In this document: positions 42,716-52,039 of the stretch, one piece after another
How the letters are laid out: each line of letters begins with the position of its first letter
How positions within the stretch are numbered: position 1 is the first letter of the stretch
Assembly: GCA_020635715.1 (NCBI GenBank)
Contig: JACJZG010000006.1
Span: 1-64,000 of the forward strand
Length of the DNA stretch: 64,000 bases
Origin: Flavobacteriales bacterium
GTDB taxonomy: Bacteria > Bacteroidota > Bacteroidia > Flavobacteriales_F > PHOS-HE28
Direction: 5' to 3'
Made by a program: the position numbers and the translations under genes
The notes under the pieces: model-generated
The model's database searches: none
Told to the model about the DNA's origin: nothing
What the model saw: only the letters and a program-made list of their open reading frames with translations

Positions 42716-42723
42716 CATCTTTG
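42716..42723 (+). promoter_or_regulatory. -7-like element of the EI24 gene
   Basis: CATCTTTG ends 4 bp before the ATG at 42728, another possible leaderless start. Confidence 0.45.
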
Positions 42724-42727
42724 TGTC

Positions 42728-43537
42728 ATGGCCTTCACCCGGGACTTCGGTCGTGGCTTCAGCGGCTTCTTCAGGGCATTTCGCTTCGCGCTGGACAACC
42801 GCATGGGGTGGATGTTCCTGGTGCCCGCGCTGCTGTGGGTGCTGCTGGCCTTCGGCCTGTACGCGGTGCTGCAAGGGCCGGTGGACCGGCTCAGCGACTG
42901 GATCGCCCAGCATCTTCAGCTACCCGTGGAAGCGGGTGAGGAGGACGCGTGGAGCGGGGTGAAGGCCTTCCTGAACGGGGCGCGTGAGCTTGGGGTGGCC
43001 ATCCTCCTGAAGTTCGCCGTGGCTTATGTGCTGTTCCTGGCGAACAAGTACATCGTGCTCATCCTGCTTTCACCGTTGCTGGCCTATGCCAGTGAGCGTA
43101 CCGAGGAGATCCTCACCGGCCGGCGCTTTCCGTTCGGTCTGGCGCAACTTGCCCGGGACGCGGTGCGTGGTGCCTTGGTCGCCACGCGCAACGCCGTGCT
43201 CGAACTGGCCCTGGTGGTGGGTATCTGGTTCCTCACCTTGCTGGTGCCGCTACTGGCGCCTGTTTCCTTCATCCTGCTCTTCGCCGTCTCTGCTTACTTC
43301 TACGGGTTCAGCATGTTCGATTACGTCTTCGAACGCCGGCGCATGCGCATCGGGGAGAGCGTGAAAGCCGTGAACGACCGTTCGGGCGCGGTGCTGGCGA
43401 ACGGGGCGCTCTTCAGCCTGTTGATGAAACTGCCTCTTGCAGGGGTGATGCTGGCCCCGGTGATGGCATCGATCGGCGCGGTGTTGGCTGTGCGGGAGGA
43501 TATCCTCATCACTTCGACACCCACCAGGGTCCCCTGA
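42728..43537 (+). CDS. EI24/CysZ-like membrane protein
   Basis: The 269-aa protein has about four to six membrane helices and the EI24 pattern: FGRGFSGFFRAFRFALDNRMGWMFLVPALLWVLLAFG at the N-terminus, LANKYIVLILLSPLLAYASERTEEILTGRRFPFGLAQLARDAVRGALVATRNAVLEL in the middle, and FYGFSMFDYVFERRRMRIGESVKAVN toward the end. The family includes CysZ sulfate transporters, but many Bacteroidota members are uncharacterised and no sulfur genes lie nearby. Confidence 0.83.
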   Translation: MAFTRDFGRGFSGFFRAFRFALDNRMGWMFLVPALLWVLLAFGLYAVLQGPVDRLSDWIAQHLQLPVEAGEEDAWSGVKAFLNGARELGVAILLKFAVAYVLFLANKYIVLILLSPLLAYASERTEEILTGRRFPFGLAQLARDAVRGALVATRNAVLELALVVGIWFLTLLVPLLAPVSFILLFAVSAYFYGFSMFDYVFERRRMRIGESVKAVNDRSGAVLANGALFSLLMKLPLAGVMLAPVMASIGAVLAVREDILITSTPTRVP

Positions 43538-43539
43538 CC

Positions 43540-43878
43540 ATGAAGGCTGCCCCCATCCTGTTCCTATTGCCGTTCGCCGCAAGTGTCGGTCCATCCATGG
43601 CCCAGGATACGCTGCACCTACAGGTCCACGGGGTGGTGGTGGACGCGGCGTCAGGCCTGCCCGTGCTGGAAGCGCTCGTTGAATGGTACGACGCGCAAGG
43701 GGAGCTGCAGGCGGTGAACCAGACGAACAACGCGGGGAAATACGCCTTCTTCGTGCGGACCACCGGGGAAGTGGAGCTGCGGGTGAGCGAGAACGGCTAC
43801 GAACCTTTCGTTCACCTGGTGACCGTGGAACCCGGGGAAAGCGCCCACGAATTCACGATCCAGTTGGTGCCGAAGTAG
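43540..43878 (+). CDS. small secreted protein with a carboxypeptidase-regulatory-like domain
   Basis: The 112-aa protein has a signal peptide (MKAAPILFLLPFAASVGPSMAQ) and a single beta-sandwich of the CarboxypepD_reg type: LQVHGVVVDAASGLPVLEALVEWYDAQGEL, TNNAGKYAFFVRTTGEVELRVSENGYEPFVHLVTV. It starts 2 bp after the EI24 stop, so the two are co-transcribed. Its 3' end overlaps the convergent GDYXXLXY gene by 26 bp. Confidence 0.78.
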   Translation: MKAAPILFLLPFAASVGPSMAQDTLHLQVHGVVVDAASGLPVLEALVEWYDAQGELQAVNQTNNAGKYAFFVRTTGEVELRVSENGYEPFVHLVTVEPGESAHEFTIQLVPK

Positions 43879-44470
43879 CAGCTGCAGGAACCTCCGTCGG
43901 CGGATCCTTCAACCAGTCATGGATGGACCGCTCGCCCACGACCAGGTCCGTGATGATCGCTTGACCTTCCAGGATCCGGACCACCGCATGGGCCGGCAGC
44001 GGCGTGGATGGTGTACCGTTGCTCCAGTCCGGCGCCAGCAATTCCTCGGTCTTGGGTCCATCTCCTTCCTCGAGGTAATAACGATCGAAAGGAAGCTCCA
44101 ACGTGCTCACGGTGCCTTCTTCTCCGATGGACCAGTAACGGACCGGCAGGTAGGAGCCTTGGTCCGGGGCATGCTCCACCAACTTGGTGATGCGCGCATA
44201 TCCCGCGGTGTCGGTGTCCAGCAGGGCGAAGGCTTTCCGTTGTCCGTACGCCATCGTTCCGGCATCCGGTGCCCTCCATGCACCCTGCTCGGCCTCGAAG
44301 TTCAAGCGCACGTATTCACCACGGAATGGGTCGCGCGGATCGACGGGAGCCGTCTTGAACAGGAACACGGCGCCATCACTGCGCACGCGTTCGTGACCAA
44401 TGAGCATCCACGCTGGCACCGCCAACTGGGCCACCGCAACCACGCCGAAGAGGATCGCCCTACGCCGCAT
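43853..44470 (-). CDS. GDYXXLXY domain membrane protein
   Basis: The 205-aa protein has one N-terminal membrane helix (AILFGVVAVAQLAVPAWMLIG). The domain follows: FLFKTAPVDPRDPFRGEYVRLNFE, where GEYVRLNF corresponds to the GDYxxLxY motif. Later come FDRYYLEEGDGPKTEELL and AHAVVRILEGQAIITDLVVGERSI. It overlaps the upstream DUF2157 gene by 11 bp, an arrangement I recall as typical for this pair. Function is unknown. Confidence 0.85.
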   Translation of the reverse strand: MRRRAILFGVVAVAQLAVPAWMLIGHERVRSDGAVFLFKTAPVDPRDPFRGEYVRLNFEAEQGAWRAPDAGTMAYGQRKAFALLDTDTAGYARITKLVEHAPDQGSYLPVRYWSIGEEGTVSTLELPFDRYYLEEGDGPKTEELLAPDWSNGTPSTPLPAHAVVRILEGQAIITDLVVGERSIHDWLKDPPTEVPAAATSAPTGS

Positions 44471-45737
44471 GATCCTGCTTGTTGCGCTGGCGCACCATGC
44501 GCAGGTTCATGAAGAGGAAGCCGCAGCCCACGCCTATGAAGAGCAGGCCGCGCACCACGAAGTTGAGATCGCTGTCGAAGAAGCGCATGAAGATCGTGGC
44601 GCTCAGGATCGTCAACCCAAGGTTCATCCGCCGCAGGGAGCCGCGTTCCGTGCCGTGTACCACTGTGAACACCCCAAGCACGAGCAGTGCGATGTTCACA
44701 AGAATGGCGGCCAGCGCGGGGGAGAAGATGCCCACGAGGAAGCTGATCAGGAACAGGGCCAGCCCTTCCGGATAGGGCCATTGCTCAAAGGGTCGCCGAA
44801 CGCGCAGGGAAAGGAGGTATGCGATGATACCGACCGCGGTGTAGGCGGCGATCAGCGGCCAGTCGGCCCGTTCCTCCGCATCCATGCCCTCCCAGATGGG
44901 GCGGAAGCTGAACACGCAGAAGGTGATGAGCATGGTCGCTCCACCCACAAGCACCCAGGGCCACGTGCGCGACCCGCTTACACCATGCAGCCAGGGGACC
45001 AGGGTGAAGACGCCTGCCAGGGCCACCACGCCGAGCGCGTGCGCATGTGTCCAGTCCACATAGAAGAGCTGGCTGCCGATGCCCACGCTCAGCGCCATGA
45101 AGAGGCTCAACCACCAGAACACCGTGCTCGTGCCTCTTTGCCGCCCTTGACGGAGATAATAGGGAAGGGCCGCAAGCAGTAGCAGCAGGAACCACCAGGG
45201 CCGGTCCGACGCGCTGAAGTGCTCGAAGCGCACGATCCAGGCCTGCCAGGTGATCATGGCCAGGTAGATCAGTGCCACGCAAAAGGAACCCGGCAGGTAG
45301 AGCAAGGGCAGGATCAACAGGGAGCACGTGAGCAGGTAGCCGTCCAGCCCTCCACCGATGTGGTGGATCTGGGCGATGAGCGAGACACAGGCACAGAGAC
45401 CACAGGCCAGCAGCACGGCACTTCCTTCGCGCCAAGCGACCACATCGGGCCTTCGCACCAGGCCGTAAAGCACGAGGCCCTGACCCAGGAGGACAGGTAA
45501 GAAGGCGAGCACCGTGCGTGTGCTGCGGCTCAGGTCATCCCAGTTGTGGGCGATGATGAGCAGGATGCCAAGGCCCACGAGCAGGCTTCCCAGGATCGCG
45601 AAGACCAGCAGGAGCCGGCCACCGCCTCGTTCCGTATCGGTGCCGTAACGTACACGGATGAGCTCAGCCTGCGCAGCGCTGATGATGCCCTCGCGCACGA
45701 GTTCAGGAAGCACCTGGGTGATCCGTGGACCGCTCAC
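44460..45737 (-). CDS. DUF2157 domain membrane protein
   Basis: The 425-aa protein has a short cytoplasmic N-terminal segment (ITQVLPELVREGIISAAQAELIRVRYG), the usual DUF2157 start. About ten membrane helices follow, the first being LLLVFAILGSLLVGLGILLIIAHNWDDLSRSTRTVLAFLPVLLGQGL. It is translationally coupled to the downstream GDYXXLXY gene, suggesting a two-protein membrane complex. The start codon is GTG. No biochemical role is known to me. Confidence 0.88.
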   Translation of the reverse strand: MSGPRITQVLPELVREGIISAAQAELIRVRYGTDTERGGGRLLLVFAILGSLLVGLGILLIIAHNWDDLSRSTRTVLAFLPVLLGQGLVLYGLVRRPDVVAWREGSAVLLACGLCACVSLIAQIHHIGGGLDGYLLTCSLLILPLLYLPGSFCVALIYLAMITWQAWIVRFEHFSASDRPWWFLLLLLAALPYYLRQGRQRGTSTVFWWLSLFMALSVGIGSQLFYVDWTHAHALGVVALAGVFTLVPWLHGVSGSRTWPWVLVGGATMLITFCVFSFRPIWEGMDAEERADWPLIAAYTAVGIIAYLLSLRVRRPFEQWPYPEGLALFLISFLVGIFSPALAAILVNIALLVLGVFTVVHGTERGSLRRMNLGLTILSATIFMRFFDSDLNFVVRGLLFIGVGCGFLFMNLRMVRQRNKQDHAA

Positions 45738-45882
45738 GGACCCGAATGTAGGGTGGCCGCGTCAATGGCCGTTCCCATGTGGCGCGATCGGGTCGTCCGC
45801 TCCGTTGTTGCGATATGGAACCGGCCTGAGGCCTTCTCAACATGGTCCCGTGCTGCGAACAAGAACCGTGTTGGGATGGCTT

Positions 45883-46722
45883 CTACTTCTTCGCCTTCAC
45901 TTCCACTGCGCTCTTCGCATACACCATGTAGATGTCCAGGTGCGGGCGCATGCCCACGGGCTGTCGTTTGTTGCCGTCCACCGGCACCACCAGCAGCACC
46001 TTGTCCTCCCAGGTGGCTGCCTGATAGGCTTTGTACTTCTTGAAACGTTCCAGCCTCGGGTACCGGCGTTCGAACGCGTCGATACCGTCGGGCCAGTTGC
46101 GTTCATGGCTGCGGAAGATCACCGCTTCGATCTCGGCCTGGCTCATGCCATTGCTGGCAAGTTTCGCCAGGATCGTGCTGTCGGTGCCCAGGTCGTAGGT
46201 CGCATAAAGACCATCAGGCGTGGTGATGCGCGCCTCGCGCATGCGGCGCCAGCTGGGGCCCTTGCTCGGCTTCGGTCGTTGGGCGTCCATCAGGGCCGTG
46301 GCCACTGCCGCTTCGGGCAGCACCAGGTACATGTCCTCCCGGCTGCGCAATTCCTCGGGCATGTGATAGTTCTCGGCCGCTGGCACCTGCACCAGCACTT
46401 TCGGCCCTCCTTCATCGGCATAGCTGCACACCTTGTGGGCGTTGTAGTTGCGCACGGCGGCGGTGTTGGCTGCGAGGGCACTGTCCGTGCGCAGGCCCGC
46501 TGGCAGGTTCTGGGCCTTGCCCAGGGTGAGCACCTGCCGGGCCTTGTCTTCGGCCACGCCCGCCGCCTGCATGCCGGAACGGATGGCGGGATCCTGGGCC
46601 ATGTCCGGCTTGCGCACCATTTGGGCGATATCGGCGATCACCACGTTGTCCTGCGCGCCGGTGGTGCCGACGGTGAACAGGCAGGTGATGGAGAGCAGGC
46701 AGAGGCTGACGGTAGCGCGCAT
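45883..46722 (-). CDS. hypothetical secreted protein
   Basis: The 279-aa protein has a signal peptide (MRATVSLCLLSITCLFTVGTTGAQ) and a mostly helical, charged mature part with no family I recognise. Visible segments are DPAIRSGMQAAGVAEDKARQVLTLGKAQ, MYLVLPEAAVATALMDAQRPKPSKGPSWRRMREARITTPDGLYATYDLGTDST, and a basic C-terminus ending VKAKK. It stands alone, divergent from the peroxidase gene. Confidence 0.68.
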   Translation of the reverse strand: MRATVSLCLLSITCLFTVGTTGAQDNVVIADIAQMVRKPDMAQDPAIRSGMQAAGVAEDKARQVLTLGKAQNLPAGLRTDSALAANTAAVRNYNAHKVCSYADEGGPKVLVQVPAAENYHMPEELRSREDMYLVLPEAAVATALMDAQRPKPSKGPSWRRMREARITTPDGLYATYDLGTDSTILAKLASNGMSQAEIEAVIFRSHERNWPDGIDAFERRYPRLERFKKYKAYQAATWEDKVLLVVPVDGNKRQPVGMRPHLDIYMVYAKSAVEVKAKK

Positions 46723-46827
46723 GTGCGCTTCTACGTGATCCTTCGGAAAAGGTGACGATCAGCAGGTGTTGCCGTGCCGGACCGTGAGGACGCCGAACAT
46801 TGCAGAACTTTGCGGCGTTCTTCGAAC

Positions 46828-47427
46828 ATGCGTAACCTGCTTCCCATCATCTCCGTGGCCCTGCTTGCCACGGCCTGTTTCAATCGTGTGCAGGTCGGTC
46901 CGGTGTCGATACACGTGAACGGCCAGCCCACCCGTCCCATTCCGCCCATGTCCTTCTTCGATCTCAGTGCCACGGACATCAACGGCCAGCTCGTCAAACT
47001 TGACCAGTACCGTGGCAAGCACATCATGGTGGTGAACACCGCCAGCGAGTGTGGCTACACCCCGCAATACGCCCAGTTGCAGGAACTCTATGCCACGTAC
47101 AAGGAGAAGGGCCTGGTGATCCTGGGCTTTCCGAGCAACGACTTCGGCGGACAGGAACCCGGTACCGAGCAGGAGATCGCCAGTTTCTGCCAGAAGAACT
47201 ACGGTGTCACCTTTCCGTTGATGGCCAAAGTGAGCACCAAGGGGGAGGATCAGCATCCGGTCTATCACTGGCTTGCCAACAAGAGCCAGAACGGGGTGAT
47301 GGACACCGAGGTGAAGTGGAACTTCCACAAGTACCTGATCGACCCCGATGGACTGCTGCGTATGTCGCTGGAGTCCGGCATCGAGCCTTCCGATGAACGT
47401 GTGATCGCATGGATCGAGGGACGATGA
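46828..47427 (+). CDS. glutathione peroxidase family lipoprotein
   Basis: The protein of about 199 aa is a thiol peroxidase with the Gpx fold. The peroxidatic cysteine is in VVNTASECGYTPQYAQLQELY, the Gln-containing motif is GFPSNDFGGQEPG, and the Trp motif is VKWNFHKYLIDPDG. The N-terminus (MRNLLPIISVALLATAC) is a lipoprotein signal, so it acts outside the cytoplasm. A -7-like GAACTTTG lies 15 bp upstream. The bshB1 gene starts at its stop codon (ATGA overlap), so the two are coupled. Confidence 0.93.
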   Translation: MRNLLPIISVALLATACFNRVQVGPVSIHVNGQPTRPIPPMSFFDLSATDINGQLVKLDQYRGKHIMVVNTASECGYTPQYAQLQELYATYKEKGLVILGFPSNDFGGQEPGTEQEIASFCQKNYGVTFPLMAKVSTKGEDQHPVYHWLANKSQNGVMDTEVKWNFHKYLIDPDGLLRMSLESGIEPSDERVIAWIEGR

Positions 47428-48146
47428 AGGGTCATGTGGACATCCTCTGCATCACCGCACATCCCGATGATGTGGAGATCAGCATGGCGGGTACGGTGCT
47501 TCACCACCGTGCCCTGGGACACAGCGTGGGCGTTGTTGACCTTACGGCCGGTGAGCTCGGCACACGGGGGACACCGGAGATCCGCAGGGCCGAGGCCGAA
47601 GCGGCGATGAAGGTGCTTGACGTGGCCTTTCGCTACCAGCTCGGCTTGCGCGATGGCTTCTTCCGTGCGGATGAGGCCGCGCTGTTGAAGGTGGTGGAAG
47701 CCGTCAGGGCGCATCGACCACGGCTGGTGCTCACCAACGCCGTGCGCGACCGTCACCCGGACCACGGGCGCGGTGCCGCGCTGGTGGCCGAGGCCTGTTT
47801 CCTCAGTGGGTTGCGGCGGCTAAGCACCCACCGGGACGGCGCCGTTCAGGAGGCCTGGCGACCGACCACCGTGCTCCACGGCGTTCAGGACCATTGGCTG
47901 GAGCCTGATCTGATCATCGATGTGACGCCGTATTGGGCCAGGAAGGAGGAGGCCCTGCGTTGCTTCGCGTCGCAGTTCTACGACCCCAACAGCACCGAGC
48001 CTGGCAGCCCGATCTCCAACCCGGACTTCCTGCCTTTCCTCGAAGCCCGCGCACGTCAGATGGGCCGGTTGATCGGAGTGACCTACGGCGAGGGCTTCAC
48101 AACGGTACGCCCACCGGCGGTACACGACCTGGTCGGCCTTGGCTGA
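47424..48146 (+). CDS. bshB1: bacillithiol biosynthesis deacetylase BshB1
   Basis: The 240-aa zinc-dependent enzyme deacetylates GlcNAc-malate, the second step of bacillithiol synthesis. The PIG-L/LmbE signature is HVDILCITAHPDDVEISMAGTVLHH with the metal-binding His-Asp-Asp set. GELGTRGTPEIRRAEAEAAMKVL follows, and the third ligand is in NAVRDRHPDHGRGAALV. YWARKEEALRCFASQFYDP near the end is BshB1-typical. It overlaps the stop of the Gpx gene, linking low-molecular-weight thiol supply to a peroxidase. Confidence 0.9.
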   Translation: MKGHVDILCITAHPDDVEISMAGTVLHHRALGHSVGVVDLTAGELGTRGTPEIRRAEAEAAMKVLDVAFRYQLGLRDGFFRADEAALLKVVEAVRAHRPRLVLTNAVRDRHPDHGRGAALVAEACFLSGLRRLSTHRDGAVQEAWRPTTVLHGVQDHWLEPDLIIDVTPYWARKEEALRCFASQFYDPNSTEPGSPISNPDFLPFLEARARQMGRLIGVTYGEGFTTVRPPAVHDLVGLG

Positions 48147-48149
48147 TCC

Positions 48150-49091
48150 CTATGGCGTAAGCCAGTGGAACTGTGACCAGAGCCGCTGCGTGTTCCGGAA
48201 ACCGAGCAGGTTGTAGAGCGCCAGATAGGTGCTGCGTGTGGTGGGCGACACCGAGGGCCTGAAACCCTTGGGCAACTCCTTCGCATGGAATTCGAGCGCC
48301 GCCTTCGGGTCATGCTCGTAAAGCACCCGGATGGAATCGAAGAGGAATTGATGGAACTGCTCCAGCTCCGCCGGTGAACGTTGGTCCTTGAGGTGATCGA
48401 TGATGCGCGTACGCAGTTCCACGTAACGGATCCAGTTGCCGCCGAGGTTGGTCTGCGTGATGGAGCCCGTGGCCCGCTTGCGCACGATGGTGTAGTTCTC
48501 GGTGTCGAAAAGGATGTTCCGTGTGATCCGCAGGATCCGGAACATGAGATCATACTCCTGGCTGCTGCGCATGCCCTCATCCCAGCCGCCCACCGCTTCC
48601 ACGATGGTCCGTTTCCACAGGTTGCTGATGGTGTTGCCCAGGTCCGTGCGCATGAGGTGGATCCACAAGTCGCCCTTGCGCGTGTAATAGCGCTCCTGCA
48701 TCACGCGCCCGTTCGCATCGATGATCCGGAAACTACCGACGATCAGGTCCGGTGCACCGTTCTTCATGGCCAGACGCACCTGGTGGCCGATCTTCCGGGG
48801 AAGGAGGATGTCGTCGGCGTCCATGAACTGGATGTACGCCCCGCTGCTTTCCCGGAAGCCATGGTTGCGGGCCGCGGTGGCGCCTGCGTTGGTCTGGCGG
48901 ATCAGTCGGATGATGCCGCCGCGTGGGCTGGCCTTCGCGATCGCTTCGATGCGCGCCGACGTGTCGTCCTTGCTTCCGTCGTCCACACAGATCACTTCCA
49001 GGTCCTCATGGTCCTGGGCCAGGATGCTCTCCAGACATTCCCCGATGAAGTCCGCCACATTGTAGCAGGGGATGATCACGGAGACCTTCAT
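48150..49091 (-). CDS. glycosyltransferase family 2
   Basis: The 313-aa protein starts MKVSVIIPCYNVADFIGECLESILAQDHEDLEVICVDDGSKDDTSARIEAIAK, the GT2 GT-A fold. The DXD-like metal site is IQFMDADDILLPRKI, and WDEGMRSSQEYDLMFRI follows as the acceptor-side motif. It probably adds a sugar to a surface polysaccharide. It lies at the end of a minus-strand locus with a flippase, a GINT1-like protein and a GT4, separated from the flippase by 69 bp. Confidence 0.92.
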   Translation of the reverse strand: MKVSVIIPCYNVADFIGECLESILAQDHEDLEVICVDDGSKDDTSARIEAIAKASPRGGIIRLIRQTNAGATAARNHGFRESSGAYIQFMDADDILLPRKIGHQVRLAMKNGAPDLIVGSFRIIDANGRVMQERYYTRKGDLWIHLMRTDLGNTISNLWKRTIVEAVGGWDEGMRSSQEYDLMFRILRITRNILFDTENYTIVRKRATGSITQTNLGGNWIRYVELRTRIIDHLKDQRSPAELEQFHQFLFDSIRVLYEHDPKAALEFHAKELPKGFRPSVSPTTRSTYLALYNLLGFRNTQRLWSQFHWLTP

Positions 49092-49160
49092 CGTGGATCG
49101 GATGCGCCATTACCAGCCCCCGCCGAATGGTCTTGCATGAAGGCGAGGGGGACGCTGCGG

Positions 49161-50447
49161 TCAAAGATAGGATCCGCGTTCAGCCCGCACGGAACGGTAC
49201 CGTTGCCAGAGCTTGCGGGCCTTGCGCACGTCATGGTCGCGTGGCAGGAGGTCGCGCAACGGGAGCTTCGTGATACCGAGGAAGACGATCACCTGGTAGG
49301 TCAAGCTGGTCGTATACGCCAACGTCGCGGTCGCTGCGGCGCCCAACGAACCGTGCGCACGGATCAAGGCCCAGCCCGCGAATGCCGTGATCACCAATCC
49401 CAGAACACTGCCGATGAGGTTGTGACGGATCCTCCCTGTGCCACTGAGGTAATGGCTGAGGACCTGCGATCCGGACATCGCCACCAGCCCCGGTGCCACC
49501 AGCAGGAGCAGGGGGCGCAGGCCACGCACCTCGTTCCCGAAGATGGCGGTGAACAGGGCGTCTGGAAGAAGGATCAGTGCCAGCGCACAACAGGCGCCGA
49601 ACACCAGTGCCACTTTGAACAGGATCAAGGTCGCCTGCACCTGCCGGCGCTGCGCTGCCATGTTGCTCACCTTGCTGTACAGAACGCCGCCAATGCTCTT
49701 CGGCACCAGCCAGGACCCTTCGGCCAATTGCATGGCCACGCTGTACACACCCAACGCTGCGGTGCCGCGGAACAGCTCGATCAGGTAATAGGCCGCGCGA
49801 TAGTTGAGCAACTGCGCCAGGTTGGCCAGCTGGCCATAGCCGCCCTGCTTCACCAGGGCCCGGAAGTTCCCGGTGGTCGGTGCGAAGGTCCCGTGCACCG
49901 CCGTCCGCCAGGTGAACCAGCCGGATACCAGCACAGTGAGGCCGTGGGCGATGTAGGTGGCTGCGATGTAGTCCATCAGGTCCGCGCCGTTCCATGCCAG
50001 CAGGGTGCCGAAGCCAAGGAGTTGCACCACGTTCTGTATGACGAGGATGCCGTTCTGCAGGCCAATGCGCTCCTGGCCAACGAGGATGTTCAGGTGGATG
50101 CTGTTGAGCGCCTGGAGGAAGGCCAGTGCCACCAGGTGGATGCCGGTGCCTTCCGGAGCCAGGGGAACGAACTGCGCAAGTGCGTAGGCGATGGCGGCGG
50201 ATGACAAAGCCCAGCCGTAGGATGGTAGCAGGACCGATCGCACACCCAGACGGGGGACGAGATAGACCAACCCACCCCCGCCCACCACATGCGCCAGAAC
50301 AAGGATGAGGGTGATCCCGAGCACCAGCAGGCTGATCGCGCCAAGACCTTCCGTCCCAAGGGTCTGGCCGGCCAGCGCCACCACCAGCAGGTTGGCTGCC
50401 GTGATGACCACCCGCGCGGCCACCGTGCCGATCACCGGTCGGATCAT
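49161..50447 (-). CDS. oligosaccharide flippase (Wzx/polysaccharide_synt family)
   Basis: The protein of about 428 aa has twelve or more membrane helices. MIRPVIGTVAARVVITAANLLVVALAGQTLGTEGLGAISLLVLGITLILVL matches the start of polysaccharide flippases, and LIELFRGTAALGVYSVAMQLAEGSWLVPKSIGGVLYSKVSNMAAQRR is the conserved mid-region. It should flip lipid-linked sugar units across the inner membrane. Its start overlaps the stop of the upstream GINT1-like gene (ATGA), so the two are coupled. Confidence 0.88.
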   Translation of the reverse strand: MIRPVIGTVAARVVITAANLLVVALAGQTLGTEGLGAISLLVLGITLILVLAHVVGGGGLVYLVPRLGVRSVLLPSYGWALSSAAIAYALAQFVPLAPEGTGIHLVALAFLQALNSIHLNILVGQERIGLQNGILVIQNVVQLLGFGTLLAWNGADLMDYIAATYIAHGLTVLVSGWFTWRTAVHGTFAPTTGNFRALVKQGGYGQLANLAQLLNYRAAYYLIELFRGTAALGVYSVAMQLAEGSWLVPKSIGGVLYSKVSNMAAQRRQVQATLILFKVALVFGACCALALILLPDALFTAIFGNEVRGLRPLLLLVAPGLVAMSGSQVLSHYLSGTGRIRHNLIGSVLGLVITAFAGWALIRAHGSLGAAATATLAYTTSLTYQVIVFLGITKLPLRDLLPRDHDVRKARKLWQRYRSVRAERGSYL

Positions 50448-52039
50448 TCTTCGAGGTATTCCTTGGGCCTTCGCACGGATCCGCTGTCCGCGGCCTCCAT
50501 TTCCCTGGCTTCCGGCGCTGGACGAATGCCATCGACCAGCGTGATGTCGCCCAGGGCGCATACCGTCCGCACGCCCTTGTTGTAGGTGGTGCGCGGGAAT
50601 CCTGTCAAGGTGTGCCGGGCCTCCTCCTCGTATCGGTCCGGGTCGAGGTGGATCACCCGATTGAAGATGACACCAAGCGCCAAGGGGTCGGTGTTGTCCA
50701 CGGAAGGCCGCCAGAGCGAGCCTTCGTGGCGGAAGAAGGTGCCGGCCGGTCGGCAGCCGGAACCGGACATCTTCACGGGGTCATGCCGATGGGGCAGGTA
50801 GGGCCCGTCGAAGCGCGGTGCGTGGAAGGCATGGAGAACGCCGTCAGGAGCATCGGGGTCCGTTCCGAAGAGCCACCAGCGACCCTCGTGTTCCACGCAC
50901 GTGGGGTTCACGACTGCCCGTTCGAGCAAGGTCTTCACATGGTCCAGCGCATCATTGTCCTCGGCCACGCGGAAGAGCTCCGTGCGCTGTTGGTGGAGGT
51001 AGCTGATCAATACGTACGTGCCATCAGGCCGCTCGACCACGAAGGGGTAACCCAGGTCGGCCACCGTGGAGAGCATGGTGCGTGATCGTTTGAGGATGCC
51101 ATCGTTCCGCGGTCGCACCCGCGCGATGACATCCGCCGAGTGCACCCCCTCGCCCTTCCGATATAGCACGTTGAGCTGGCCATCGGAAGCCGTATACCCA
51201 AAGGGTTCCGATCGGTGACCGCCGGGCGATGGACTGTTGAGCCAGCGCACATTGGTGTTCCCCTCATCCTTCAACAGATCGGTGATCGGATGCGGATAGA
51301 CGCCCACGTTCCATTCTCCGGGAATGGCGCTGCGACGACGGCCTGCGAAGGTGTTCCGGAGCTCGATGCCGAGCCACCGGAACAGGAGCAGGGGCAGGGA
51401 CGGTGCTTCGGTCCGTTCCATCGGCGCTTGAGCGGGCGGTTCCGGGCTCAGCGCACCACGGCTCATTTCCACCGGCAGCCAGGCCGCACCGAACATCACC
51501 ATGTCCATGTCCATCCCTCCGCCTGCTGCGCGGTCATTGAACACGGCGCGTGTCATGCGCCCATCGCTGCTGCGGAGGTCCACGGTCACGGGCTGCTCAC
51601 GCAGCATCCACGCCCGGAACCGGGGGATGCCGCTGGGCCCAAGGTCCTGTCCGTGGATGTCGAAGTTCCAAATGGGCGTCCTGGATCCGTGCGGTGGTCG
51701 TGCCGACAGGAAGGAGAGCACGGCGTGGGCTCCGTTCCCGTGCAATTCCTCCAAGGCCGCCTGGATGGTCCCGCCATCCTCTGCATGCCGACCACGGTGG
51801 CCACGGATGCCTTGCTCAAGCGGGACGGGTTTGCCGCTTTTCGGGAACAAGGCACCTCCCAGGCGCATCTCGAAGAAATCGCGCATGCGCCGCCCCGCGC
51901 CACGTTCAGGGACCTGCGCGATGCCGACCACCTCGATCCCGGTCTGCTCCCGCAGGTTGTGGATGCACCGCGCCTGCCATTGCGGAACATGGCTCCCGTG
52001 GCAGAGTACGCCTATCCTGAAGGGTTGTTGTTCACTCAT
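50444..52039 (-). CDS. two-domain GINT1-like putative glycosyltransferase
   Basis: The 531-aa protein appears to have two parts. The first about 200 residues (FRIGVLCHGSHVPQWQARCIHNLREQTGIEVVGIAQ...WNFDIHGQDLGPSGIPRFRAWMLREQPVTVDL) resemble a formyltransferase-like fold. The C-terminal about 280 residues form propeller-like repeats (WNVGVYPHPITDLL, DLGYPFVVERPDGTYVLIS, VNPTCVEHEGRWWLFGTDPD, DPVKMSGSGCRPAGTFFRHEGSLWRPSVDN). This is the arrangement I associate with the glucosamine inositolphosphorylceramide transferase 1 family. It is coupled to genes on both sides by ATGA overlaps within the glycan locus. The exact reaction is unknown. Confidence 0.65.
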   Translation of the reverse strand: MSEQQPFRIGVLCHGSHVPQWQARCIHNLREQTGIEVVGIAQVPERGAGRRMRDFFEMRLGGALFPKSGKPVPLEQGIRGHRGRHAEDGGTIQAALEELHGNGAHAVLSFLSARPPHGSRTPIWNFDIHGQDLGPSGIPRFRAWMLREQPVTVDLRSSDGRMTRAVFNDRAAGGGMDMDMVMFGAAWLPVEMSRGALSPEPPAQAPMERTEAPSLPLLLFRWLGIELRNTFAGRRRSAIPGEWNVGVYPHPITDLLKDEGNTNVRWLNSPSPGGHRSEPFGYTASDGQLNVLYRKGEGVHSADVIARVRPRNDGILKRSRTMLSTVADLGYPFVVERPDGTYVLISYLHQQRTELFRVAEDNDALDHVKTLLERAVVNPTCVEHEGRWWLFGTDPDAPDGVLHAFHAPRFDGPYLPHRHDPVKMSGSGCRPAGTFFRHEGSLWRPSVDNTDPLALGVIFNRVIHLDPDRYEEEARHTLTGFPRTTYNKGVRTVCALGDITLVDGIRPAPEAREMEAADSGSVRRPKEYLEE

